From Candidatus Dadabacteria bacterium UBA1144 (GTDB taxonomy: Bacteria; Desulfobacterota_D; UBA1144): a DNA stretch of 64,000 bases. The stretch lies in contig DCAB01000012.1 of assembly GCA_002311855.1 (NCBI GenBank), positions 37,605 through 101,604 on the forward strand. Direction: 5' to 3'. Made by a program: the position numbers and the translations under genes. The stretch's first letter is position 1. Every line of letters starts with the position of its first letter. The notes under the pieces were generated by a model. The model was not told where the DNA came from, made no database searches, and saw nothing but the letters and a program-made list of their open reading frames with translations. Positions 28,616 to 36,885 of this stretch are shown here, piece by piece.

Positions 28616-29611
28616 CTAATCCCAATCTAGAGAGCCAGCGGTTTGATATTCCGTAACCCTCGTTTCGAAGAAGTTCTTTTCTTTGGACAAATCAACAGAT
28701 TGAGACATCCATGGAAACGGATTCTCACTTCCGTAATGTTTACCAAGATTTATCCTTTCAAGTCTTCTATCTGCAATATATTCAACGTACTCGCAGAATT
28801 GTTCTGGGTTGATACCAAGAAGGCCATTCGGACAAGCATCATATGCATACTCTTTCTCAAAGTCTACTGCTTTGATTATCAGATTTGTAATATCGGACTT
28901 GAAATCTTCTGTCCAGACAGTAGGATTCTCTTCTTTTATTGTGTTAATTAAATCACAACCAAATGCAAGATGAATACTTTCGTCTCTCATAATGTATTCA
29001 AACTGCTCACCAATACCAATCATTTTATTCTGCCTTTTTAGTGCTAACATCATTGCGAATCCGGCATAGAAAAACACGCCTTCCATTATTACGTAATACC
29101 CCACTACGTCGTGCAAGAATTTTTTTATATCTTCAGTCGAATTAATTGCAAAATTTGGATCCATAATTGACTTAGTGAGGTCAACTACAAAATCATCTTT
29201 TTGTTTAATAGAAGGTATCGTTTCATACATATTGTATATATAGTCTGGGTCTAAGCCTAAGGTGTCACAACAATAAATAAATGTGTCTGTATGTACGGCC
29301 TCTTCATATGCTTGTCTAAGAAGGTATTGTCTTGCTTCAGGATTAGTCACATGCTTATAAACTGTCAACACTATATTGTTCGCAGTAAGAGATTCCGCGG
29401 TAGAGAAAAAACCTAAATTCCAGAGAATCATTCTCCTTTCAACTTCTGATAAAACATTGTTGGATTTCCATTGTTCGACATCTTTCTGCATTGAAATTTC
29501 TTCCGGAGTCCAGTTATTCGCAACTCCATCTTTATAATGGTCCCTGGCCCACATATACGTCATTGGCAGTATTTTGTTTGGATCAGTTGAATTATTACTT
29601 AGAATTGACAT
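28616..29611 (-). CDS. nrdB: Ribonucleotide reductase beta subunit, class Ic-like (Phe at the radical-tyrosine site)
   Basis: The 331-residue R2 subunit generates the oxidant used by NrdA. Metal ligands read from the sequence are Glu73, Glu104, His107, Glu177, Glu211 and His214, with Phe111 at the place of the class Ia radical Tyr (EAVHTDTF). Spacing between these positions is identical to that of Chlamydia trachomatis R2 (E89, E120, H123, F127, E193, E227, H230), including Glu instead of Asp at the first ligand. That set defines class Ic, which uses a Mn/Fe centre instead of a tyrosyl radical. The start was chosen at 29611, with AAAGGAG seven bases upstream; a longer frame from 29647 overlaps nrdA. 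Confidence 0.93.
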   Translation of the reverse strand: MSILSNNSTDPNKILPMTYMWARDHYKDGVANNWTPEEISMQKDVEQWKSNNVLSEVERRMILWNLGFFSTAESLTANNIVLTVYKHVTNPEARQYLLRQAYEEAVHTDTFIYCCDTLGLDPDYIYNMYETIPSIKQKDDFVVDLTKSIMDPNFAINSTEDIKKFLHDVVGYYVIMEGVFFYAGFAMMLALKRQNKMIGIGEQFEYIMRDESIHLAFGCDLINTIKEENPTVWTEDFKSDITNLIIKAVDFEKEYAYDACPNGLLGINPEQFCEYVEYIADRRLERINLGKHYGSENPFPWMSQSVDLSKEKNFFETRVTEYQTAGSLDWD

Positions 29612-29630
29612 GCTATTTCTCCTTTGACTA

Positions 29631-32450
29631 TTACTGACAAGCCTCACAGTCAGGGTCTGTTATTATACTACAGCTGCTCGTAACTTCGGTTGCAGGCCTA
29701 TCATCACCAGCCTTTTCATTTTGTAAAAACCCTTCATCGTTATCCACCTCTAGTTTCTTATGTTCTCTTTTTTGTGTATAACCAAATTGGCCTGCATCAA
29801 GAGTAGATTTTTCAATTTGACTGGCCGCTAAAGTCCTTAAGTAATAGGTAGTTTTTAAGCCCAGTTTCCATGCGGTTATATAAATTTCACTTAAGAGTTT
29901 ACCGGATCCCCCTTGCATAAAGATGTTAGTAGATTGACTTTGGTCAATCCATTTGCCCCTTACTGCACTATGTTTCAACAACATAAAAGGATCAATTGAA
30001 AAAGCCTCTTTGTATTTGTTCTTCAGTTGTTCAGGAATTTCATCAATTTTGTCTAGATTGCCATCTAAATATTTAATTTTATCAAGCATATCTTTGGACC
30101 AAAGATTTAGTTTTTTCAAATCGCTAACTAAGTATGAATTAACAACAGTAAATTCTCCACTGATATTTGATTTTACATATATATTTTTATAAATAGGTTC
30201 TATACAAGGAAAGCATCCCGCTATATTGGATATCGTAGCGGTTGGCGCAATAGCCATAGTATTCGAATTTCTCATACCATATTTTTTTACTTTGGCTCTT
30301 ACTTCTTCCCATTTTAAAGATGTAATCTTATTAATTTCTATATTTGCCTTTCTTTCTTTTTCCAATAAAGAAAGAGTATCAAGAGGAAATATGCCTCTGT
30401 CCCATTTGGAACCATTAAATGATTCGTATGATCCTCGTTCCTTAGCAAGTTCAGAGGATGTGAGAATGGCATTGTAAGATATAAATTCAAGCAGTTGATC
30501 AGAGAAATTAAGAGCTTTAGGTGATTCAAAAGGTAAATTAAGTTTGAAAAACACATCTTGAAGGCCCATAATTCCCAGTCCTATTGGTCTATGCTTGAGA
30601 TTCGAATTTCTAGCTTCAATAGTTGGATAGAAATTCAAATCAATTACATTATCCAACATTCTTATCGCTGTTTTAACGGTTTTCTGTAGCAATTCACGAT
30701 CTAATTTCCCATCTAGAGTGATATGTTTCTCGAGATTTATCGAACCTAGATTGCATACGGCAGTCTCTTCAGGCGATGTATTTAAAGTTATTTCAGTACA
30801 AAGATTTGAACTATGGACAACGCCAACATGATCTTGAGGAGATCTTATATTGCAAGGATCTTTGAATGTAATCCATGGATGTCCAGTTTCAAATATTCTT
30901 GTAAGCATTTTTTTCCAAAGATCAGGGGCCTGAATTTTTTTGAATTTTTTAATCTTTCCGGATTCAATTTGGTTTTCATAATTAGTGTAAACCTCTTCGA
31001 ATTTGCTTCCATATGACTCATGGAGATTTGGGACTTCTTCAGGGGAAAAAAGGGTCCATTCTTTTTCTTCGACAACCCTCTTCATAAACAAATCCGGAAT
31101 CCAATTAGCAGTATTCATATCGTGAGTTCTTCTTCTATCATCACCGGTATTTCGTCTTAAATCTAAGAAATCCTCAATATCAAGATGCCAAGTTTCTAGA
31201 TATGCACATGTTGCGCCTCTTCTCTTACCGCTTCTATTTATTGCAACCGTAACATCATTTGCAATTTTTAAGAAAGGTATTACACCTTGGCTATCCACAT
31301 TTGTACTATTAATTCTTGATCCTGTTGCTCTAATATTGGTCCAATCATTGCCTAGACCACCAGACCACTTTGAAAGTTGAGCATTATCCCCCACACATTT
31401 AAAAATGTGGGATAAATCATCACTTATTGTAGTCAAATAACACGAACTAAGTTGTGGATGAGGTGTGCCTGAATGAAAAAGTGTTGGGGTCGAGGAAACA
31501 AATTTCATAGACGAAAGTGTATTGTAAAATTCTAGCGCCCTTGCCTCTTTGTCCTTTTCATTCATCGCCATACCCATAGCGATTCTCATCCAGAATGCCT
31601 GTGGGAGTTCGAATCTTCTCTCATTGTCTTTGAGGAAATATCTTTCATACAAGGTTTGAATACCAATAAACTGAAAAAGGTCGTCTTTTTCCAAGCTAAG
31701 TGAATTACTCAATTTTTCTAAATCAAACTCCAGGAGTCTCTTATCTAAGTAATTGTTTTCAGTTCCAAATTTTATACCATCTATAAAAGTCCTCCTATAT
31801 TCCGCATCAATTGTATCTTCGTTAACAGAAACTTCCATTGCTTCCTTGTACAACCTTTGGAGAAAGAGTTTTGCCGACAACTTACTGTAGTCTGGGTCTC
31901 TTTCGATAAAGGCTGTTGCTGAGAGAATAAGAGCTCTCTCTATATCGGAAGTTGATGCTCCATCAAAAATATTTCTTGTTAATTCCTTAATGATAAGATC
32001 AGGCGAAGTAGTGGTAGAATATCCTTCACAAGCTTTAGATATCGTCTGCCTAATTTTTTGTGGGTTAAAAAGAACTGTGCGCCCATCTTTTTTTCTAATC
32101 TTAAGTTTTCCTAGTTCTGCTTTTTGTGCAACCTTTTCTCTCTGTTGTTCTCTTTCTTTAGATCTTTCTGCTCTATAAATTATGTATCTACGAGCGACTG
32201 CAAACATATCCGCTCTTATTAAATGTTTTTCAACAATATCTTGTATGTTCTCCACGTTTGGATAAAATTCCGTAAATCTTATCAGAATCTCTTCTTCTAT
32301 TTCACTAGTTAGTTCAGAAACCTGAATATCACTATACTCTTCATCTCCAGCCTTGATAGCTGCACCAATAGCATTGAAAATTCTTGTATAATCAAATCCT
32401 ACTACTTCACCCGATCTTTTAACAACTAATACCTTCTCAATCTGATCCAT
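29631..32450 (-). CDS. nrdA: Ribonucleotide reductase alpha subunit with two ATP-cones
   Basis: The 939-residue catalytic subunit begins with two tandem ATP-cone domains, about residues 7-95 (VLVVKRSGEVVGFDYTRIFNAI) and 112-205 (LKIRKKDGRTVLFNPQKIRQTI). The catalytic barrel follows, with Cys in LSSCYLTTISDD, the Asn-Cys-Glu site in SSNLCTEITL and the partner Cys in AVCNLGSINL. The radical-transfer Tyr pair is in KTTYYLRTL, and the C-terminus ends in the redox pair DCEACQ. It is the first gene of nrdA-nrdB, with 19 bases between them. Expression is probably controlled by NrdR (see promoter entry). Confidence 0.97.
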   Translation of the reverse strand: MDQIEKVLVVKRSGEVVGFDYTRIFNAIGAAIKAGDEEYSDIQVSELTSEIEEEILIRFTEFYPNVENIQDIVEKHLIRADMFAVARRYIIYRAERSKEREQQREKVAQKAELGKLKIRKKDGRTVLFNPQKIRQTISKACEGYSTTTSPDLIIKELTRNIFDGASTSDIERALILSATAFIERDPDYSKLSAKLFLQRLYKEAMEVSVNEDTIDAEYRRTFIDGIKFGTENNYLDKRLLEFDLEKLSNSLSLEKDDLFQFIGIQTLYERYFLKDNERRFELPQAFWMRIAMGMAMNEKDKEARALEFYNTLSSMKFVSSTPTLFHSGTPHPQLSSCYLTTISDDLSHIFKCVGDNAQLSKWSGGLGNDWTNIRATGSRINSTNVDSQGVIPFLKIANDVTVAINRSGKRRGATCAYLETWHLDIEDFLDLRRNTGDDRRRTHDMNTANWIPDLFMKRVVEEKEWTLFSPEEVPNLHESYGSKFEEVYTNYENQIESGKIKKFKKIQAPDLWKKMLTRIFETGHPWITFKDPCNIRSPQDHVGVVHSSNLCTEITLNTSPEETAVCNLGSINLEKHITLDGKLDRELLQKTVKTAIRMLDNVIDLNFYPTIEARNSNLKHRPIGLGIMGLQDVFFKLNLPFESPKALNFSDQLLEFISYNAILTSSELAKERGSYESFNGSKWDRGIFPLDTLSLLEKERKANIEINKITSLKWEEVRAKVKKYGMRNSNTMAIAPTATISNIAGCFPCIEPIYKNIYVKSNISGEFTVVNSYLVSDLKKLNLWSKDMLDKIKYLDGNLDKIDEIPEQLKNKYKEAFSIDPFMLLKHSAVRGKWIDQSQSTNIFMQGGSGKLLSEIYITAWKLGLKTTYYLRTLAASQIEKSTLDAGQFGYTQKREHKKLEVDNDEGFLQNEKAGDDRPATEVTSSCSIITDPDCEACQ

Positions 32451-32615
32451 AAGATTATCTCAAAACCTTCCCTCGCTCCTTTTAAAAAACTTCAGAGGCA
32501 AGGAAAGGCCTTAACGGGGTGCAAAAGGGGATATTTTCGACCTCTCCTTGCCCCAAGGTATAACCACTTTCCACTAGTACATCTAAAGGACAATTTAACA
32601 ACATATTGTGATTAC
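32451..32615 (-). promoter_or_regulatory. GC-rich structured 5' leader of nrdA
   Basis: The predicted nrdAB transcript has a leader of about 165 bases. It is far richer in G and C than its surroundings between 32490 and 32560 and contains competing pairings. The RNA from 32558 to 32546 can fold as CCTTG-GGG-CAAGG. The segment from 32552 to 32545 (GGCAAGGA) can instead pair perfectly with that from 32504 to 32497 (TCCTTGCC). The two folds exclude each other because they share CAAGG. This may be a riboregulator, an attenuator or a translational control element. I do not recognise a named riboswitch class. From 32651 to 32856 I see only AT-rich DNA ahead of mscS. Confidence 0.5.
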
Positions 32616-32650
32616 GTACTCATTAAACCACTATATATAGTAGGAGTCAA
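32596..32650 (-). promoter_or_regulatory. nrdAB promoter with two NrdR-like boxes
   Basis: On the minus strand a -35 box TTGACT (32645-32650) and a -10 box TTTAAT (32622-32627) are 17 bases apart. The spacer is filled by a palindrome at 32628-32643 with core CTATATATAG, 13 of 16 to the NrdR box consensus. A second box at 32596-32611 (12 of 16, all core positions kept) lies over the expected transcription start. The box centres are 32 bp apart, three helical turns, as is usual for paired NrdR boxes. Binding here would block RNA polymerase when dATP is high. Confidence 0.82.
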
Positions 32651-32856
32651 GTAAAATTTTGGGAAATATAAAATAAATAAAATGCTAATAATATAAGATA
32701 ATTAGACTAATTGATCAGAGTTTTTGCTTGAAAAACTAATGGGATATCGAAAGCTTTAAGGCGCAATTATCTAAAGTCAATGCCAAATATCAATTATAGA
32801 CAGGCTGATTAATGAATTGTTTTAAATAGGCAATTTTTTAATATAATATAGTTTAT

Positions 32857-33933
32857 ATGTCTTTGTTAGATAATCAGCTTTTCAATCTAATGATATTTGG
32901 AAATCCTGCCTGGAAATGGGGACTTGCGCTTTTAATGACTTTTATCTTCTTCGTAGTTGCAGGTTTTTGTAAGCGTTTTGCTGAAAAAAATCTATATGCA
33001 TTAGCAAAAAAAACGAAAACTAATGTTGATGATTATCTATTTGAAATACTCTCAACAATATCTCCCATTTTTGTATTAGGTGTTTCTCTATACACGGCAA
33101 CTAAAATAATTTATTTGGATCAAAATGTTGATGAAATTGTTGGTCAAATTTTTATATTGGTTCTTTTTTGGCAACTGACTAAATGGGCAGTGCTAATAGC
33201 AAACACGATATTTACCAGATACAAGGATATAAAAGCCAAGCACCGTGACATGCATGGGGTAACCGCAATTAATGGCCTTAATGCCATTGTTAAGTTTACA
33301 ATTTGGTTTATTTTCTTAATGCTAGCATTAGATAATTTGGGTGTCGATATCACAGCACTTGTTGCCGGGCTAGGTATTGGAGGTCTTGCCATTGCATTAG
33401 CAGCTCAGAGCATACTTGGTGATCTTTTCGCATCTCTTACAATAATGATTGATAAACCGATAGCGCTTGGAGATTATATCGTGGTTGGTGATTTCTCGGG
33501 CAGCGTTAAATCCATTGGCATAAAAAGCACAAAAATTGAGAGCGTAACTGGTGAAGAGATTATCATTTCGAACTCAGATTTACTTAACAGCAGATTAAGA
33601 AACTACCAAAAAACTAGAATGCAGAAACGAAGGACTACAATTGGATTAGGTGTTGTCTATGAAACAAGTTATGAAAAACTTAATAGAATTCAAAGTATAT
33701 TAGAAGAGATAGTGAACGCATCTAAAAGTACAGAATTTGTTAGAGCGAGTTTTATTGAGTTCGCCGATTTTTCGTTAAATTTCGAACTTGTTTATGATGT
33801 TCTCAGTCCTGACTATCCTCAATACATTGAAATAAATCATCAGGTTCGGTTAAAAATCTTTGAAACCTTTAGCAAAGAAGATCTTCAATTCGCTTTCCCA
33901 ACTAGAACCATACACATAGTTAAAGATACTTAA
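32857..33933 (+). CDS. MscS-family mechanosensitive ion channel
   Basis: This 358-residue protein has about four to five N-terminal membrane helices. The pore-lining TM3 is Gly/Ala-rich: LVAGLGIGGLAIALAAQSILGDLFASLTIMIDKP near residues 166-199. The beta domain GDYIVVGDFSGSVKSIGIKSTKIES follows, and a mixed C-terminal domain. It should open under membrane tension to release solutes. It stands alone on the plus strand after the nrdA regulatory region. The next 238 bases contain no gene I can support. Confidence 0.92.
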   Translation: MSLLDNQLFNLMIFGNPAWKWGLALLMTFIFFVVAGFCKRFAEKNLYALAKKTKTNVDDYLFEILSTISPIFVLGVSLYTATKIIYLDQNVDEIVGQIFILVLFWQLTKWAVLIANTIFTRYKDIKAKHRDMHGVTAINGLNAIVKFTIWFIFLMLALDNLGVDITALVAGLGIGGLAIALAAQSILGDLFASLTIMIDKPIALGDYIVVGDFSGSVKSIGIKSTKIESVTGEEIIISNSDLLNSRLRNYQKTRMQKRRTTIGLGVVYETSYEKLNRIQSILEEIVNASKSTEFVRASFIEFADFSLNFELVYDVLSPDYPQYIEINHQVRLKIFETFSKEDLQFAFPTRTIHIVKDT

Positions 33934-34171
33934 TGTTCATAGAAAATGATTTTTTTAAAATAGTATTACTTATATTCATTAAACAATAAAAATGGAAAGA
34001 TTGAATCATTTTGGAATTTTTTCACCGTATCTTCACCTCCAATTGGGACAAAAAATACGATAAGATTCAATAAATATTAAATTAAATTAGAAATTCTTTG
34101 TGGGATTAATTTTAAGGATATCCAAAAAATTATAATTTGTTTTAAAAGTGTATATATCTTATATTCTCCAG

Positions 34172-35554
34172 GTGATTAAGAAAATTTGGAATGGAAGATT
34201 TAAGAATGTTAGTAATAGCAAAGTAGAAAAGTTTTCTTCTTCCTTGGATATTGATAAAAGTCTTTATTCTTTTGACATTCGAGGATCAATTGCGCATGTA
34301 GAGATGCTTTCTAAGCAGAAAATCATTTCAATATCTGACAAACAAAAAATTACTAAAGCTCTTAATCAAGCAAAAAAAGAAATAGAAAAGGGAACATTTA
34401 ATTTTGCTACAGAACTTGAAGATATTCACATGAATATCGAACATGCAATAACAAAAAAAATCGGCAATTTCGGTAAAAAGATTCATACTGCGAGAAGCAG
34501 AAACGACCAAGTGGTAACCGATGTAAAACTTTATATAAAGGAAATTGCAGGTAACCTTAGGAAAAATCTTGTAGCCCTTCAAAAAAATATTATTAAGAAC
34601 TCCGAAAAAAATCTCGAATTAATAATTCCTTTTTATACTCATTTGCAAAGTGCTCAGCCTATTCTCCTTTCTCATTATTTATTGGCCTTCTTCGAAATGT
34701 TCTTAAGAGATATCAATAGAATTGATGGTGCGATGTACAGACTAGATGAAAATCCTTTGGGATCGTGTGCTGGAGCTGGGACCTCTTTTAATATCGACAG
34801 ATTTAGTACGACAAAAAAACTTAATTTTAGAATCCCTACAAGAAATAGTCTTGACTCGGTAAGCGATAGGGATTTTATAGTCGATTCAATATATTGTTGC
34901 TCAATGATTATGATGCATCTTTCGAGATTTTGTGAAGATTTAATAATCTGGAATAGTTCAGAATTTGGCTTTATTAAGATAGCCGATGGGTACACAACGG
35001 GATCGAGTATTATGCCTCAAAAAAAGAATCCCGATATATTGGAATTAATCAGAGGGAAATGTGGAACAGTATACGGAAATTTAATAAATATTCTAACAAA
35101 CCTCAAAGGTCTACCTCTGAGCTACAATAGGGACCTACAAGAAGATAAATTCCCACTTTTTTCATCTTTAAAGATAGCCAATGAATGTGTCGATATATTT
35201 AAAGATCTTTTAGATTCAATAAAATTTGACAACGTGTCAATTCAAAGAAGTTTGAATCTAGGTTTTCTTACAGCTACCGACTTAGGGGATTATTTAACCA
35301 GAAAAGGGCTTGCTTTTAGAGACGCTCACCATATCACTGGGAAAATAATTGCATATTGCGAAAAAAACAATAGAAATCTCGATGAGATCAAAATCGAAGA
35401 ATTTAAAAAATTCTCGAAATTGATAAATAAGGACGTGTACAAATTTATTTCAATTGATAGTTCGGTATCCTCAAGAAATTCCTACGGTGGTACTTCCAGA
35501 ACAAATGTCAAGAAAATGATTACAGAATACAAAAAAATCCTTTCCAAATTGTAA
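34172..35554 (+). CDS. argH: Argininosuccinate lyase
   Basis: This 460-residue enzyme of arginine synthesis splits argininosuccinate into arginine and fumarate. The start is taken as GTG at 34172 because IKKIWNGRF matches the family opening KLWGGRF; an upstream GTG at 34148 would add eight residues. Conserved regions are HTARSRNDQVVTDVKL near residue 104, SCAGAGTSFNIDR near 200 and the catalytic-serine loop TGSSIMPQKKNPDILELIRGK near 275-295. No other arg gene is close by. Confidence 0.94.
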   Translation: MIKKIWNGRFKNVSNSKVEKFSSSLDIDKSLYSFDIRGSIAHVEMLSKQKIISISDKQKITKALNQAKKEIEKGTFNFATELEDIHMNIEHAITKKIGNFGKKIHTARSRNDQVVTDVKLYIKEIAGNLRKNLVALQKNIIKNSEKNLELIIPFYTHLQSAQPILLSHYLLAFFEMFLRDINRIDGAMYRLDENPLGSCAGAGTSFNIDRFSTTKKLNFRIPTRNSLDSVSDRDFIVDSIYCCSMIMMHLSRFCEDLIIWNSSEFGFIKIADGYTTGSSIMPQKKNPDILELIRGKCGTVYGNLINILTNLKGLPLSYNRDLQEDKFPLFSSLKIANECVDIFKDLLDSIKFDNVSIQRSLNLGFLTATDLGDYLTRKGLAFRDAHHITGKIIAYCEKNNRNLDEIKIEEFKKFSKLINKDVYKFISIDSSVSSRNSYGGTSRTNVKKMITEYKKILSKL

Positions 35555-35624
35555 ATATCAAATTTTCTCAATTGATTATTGAATTTAAAATTCCATAATA
35601 GTAAAACTTATTTTGTATTTGTTT

Positions 35625-35698
35625 GGCCCCTTCGTCTAGTTGGTTAAGGACGTTGCCCTCTCAAGGCAGAAACACGGGTTCAAATCCCGTAGGGGCTA
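35625..35698 (+). tRNA. tRNA-Glu (anticodon CTC)
   Basis: The sequence folds as a complete cloverleaf. The acceptor GGCCCCT pairs with AGGGGCT with a G-U at the first position. The anticodon arm TTGCC-CTCTCAA-GGCAG displays CTC, and the T arm is ACGGG-TTCAAAT-CCCGT. The 3' CCA is not encoded, so it needs the CCA-adding enzyme found at 60870-62219. The D arm opening TCGTCTAG is typical of tRNA-Glu. Confidence 0.95.
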
Positions 35699-35747
35699 TT
35701 TGATTCTACTAACTTGAGCTTAAATATTTGTTGTTTAAAATAACTCC

Positions 35748-36107
35748 ATGAGCAAGATTGAAACTTTTCCTAACAAAGTAAAAAATAGGAATTACAATAT
35801 AAATATAACCTGTCCCGAGTTTACATCCATATGTCCTAAAACGGGACAGCCGGATTTCGCTATAATTAAAATCTCATATATTCCAGATAAACTATGCATC
35901 GAATTAAAATCATTTAAGCTCTATATGTTTTCTTATAGAAATATCGGCGAATTCCACGAACATGTAACAAACAAAATTTTAGATGATTTTGTTAAAGCCT
36001 GCAACCCTAAATATGCCTCAATCACGGGAGATTTTAATGTTAGAGGAGGTATTAAGACAGTTGTTGAAGCCGAATATAAAAAAAAGAATAAATCAAGAAA
36101 ATTTTAG
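35748..36107 (+). CDS. queF: NADPH-dependent 7-cyano-7-deazaguanine reductase, short type
   Basis: This 119-residue unimodular QueF reduces preQ0 to preQ1 in queuosine synthesis. The catalytic Cys is in FTSICPKTGQPDF near residues 24-36, followed by the conserved Asp. FSYRNIGEFHEHVTNKI near 63-79 carries the substrate-binding Glu and His, and FNVRGGIKT the family C-terminal motif. Queuosine modifies tRNAs with GUN anticodons, so the neighbouring tRNA-Glu is not a substrate. The end overlaps the next gene's start region. Confidence 0.95.
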   Translation: MSKIETFPNKVKNRNYNINITCPEFTSICPKTGQPDFAIIKISYIPDKLCIELKSFKLYMFSYRNIGEFHEHVTNKILDDFVKACNPKYASITGDFNVRGGIKTVVEAEYKKKNKSRKF

Positions 36108-36885
36108 TAGTCTTGTCGCTTTATTAATCATCTTTGCTCTTGTCCTTTTTTCATTATTCCCTGAATTTTTCTCACCATATTCCCCCTTTAAATCAGATTT
36201 TGAGAATATTCTTCAATCACCTTCAGAAAAGCATCTCTTTGGAACTGATGAACTTGGTCGGGATATTTTAAGCAGGATAATATATGGAACTAGAATATCT
36301 ATATCAATTGCTTTTTTTACCTCAGTTATCTCCTTGATATTCGGAACACTATATGGATCCATATCAGGAATGAAAGGTGGTATTTTTGACGAAATATTAA
36401 TGAAAATAGTAGATGTTTTTTATTCGATTCCTGATCTTCTTTTGATTTCTATCTTTGTTCTAATTTTTGGCAAAGGGATAATAGGAATAACAGTTGCTTT
36501 ATCCTTGTTGAGCTGGATGAGAGTGGCAAGAATTTCTAGAGGAACGGTATTAGAACTCAAAAATAGACCTTTTGTCCTAAGCGCAAAAGTCATGGGCTTC
36601 AGCGATTTGAGAATTATATTTAAAGAACTTCTTCCTAATATGTTATCTCCTTTAATTGTAACCTTTACATTTACAATTCCTTCAGTAATTCTTGCTGAAT
36701 CAACTCTAAGTTTCTTAGGTCTCGGCATATCTCCCCCGGATGTAAGTTGGGGTCTAATGGCAAACAATGGCTGGCAAGGAATTAGAAGCTACCCTCATTT
36801 GATAATTTTTCCTTGTTTAGCAATTTTTGTATCGACAATTACATTTCTAAAGATTGGAGATTATCTTAAGCTAAAAGTTAAGTAA
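36037..36885 (+). CDS. ABC transporter permease, OppC/DppC type, without partner genes
   Basis: This permease of about 282 residues has six predicted helices. The first is near SSLVALLIIFALVLFSLF, followed by HLFGTDELGRDILSRIIYGTRIS, which is diagnostic of DppC/OppC. The EAA loop appears as VLSAKVMGFSDLRIIFKELLPNM. The start is uncertain inside queF: ATG at 36037, or TTG at 36061 preceded by GAGGAGG. No DppB-type permease or ATPase gene adjoins it. A matching binding protein is encoded at 51628-53184, so the transporter may be scattered on the chromosome. Stop and next start overlap (TAATG). Confidence 0.88.
   Translation: MLEEVLRQLLKPNIKKRINQENFSSLVALLIIFALVLFSLFPEFFSPYSPFKSDFENILQSPSEKHLFGTDELGRDILSRIIYGTRISISIAFFTSVISLIFGTLYGSISGMKGGIFDEILMKIVDVFYSIPDLLLISIFVLIFGKGIIGITVALSLLSWMRVARISRGTVLELKNRPFVLSAKVMGFSDLRIIFKELLPNMLSPLIVTFTFTIPSVILAESTLSFLGLGISPPDVSWGLMANNGWQGIRSYPHLIIFPCLAIFVSTITFLKIGDYLKLKVK

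Noticed and set aside
32451..32615. Cobalamin riboswitch ahead of nrdA
   Set aside because: Some ribonucleotide reductase genes carry one, but I find no B12-box-like GCCACTG element or the expected multi-helix layout.
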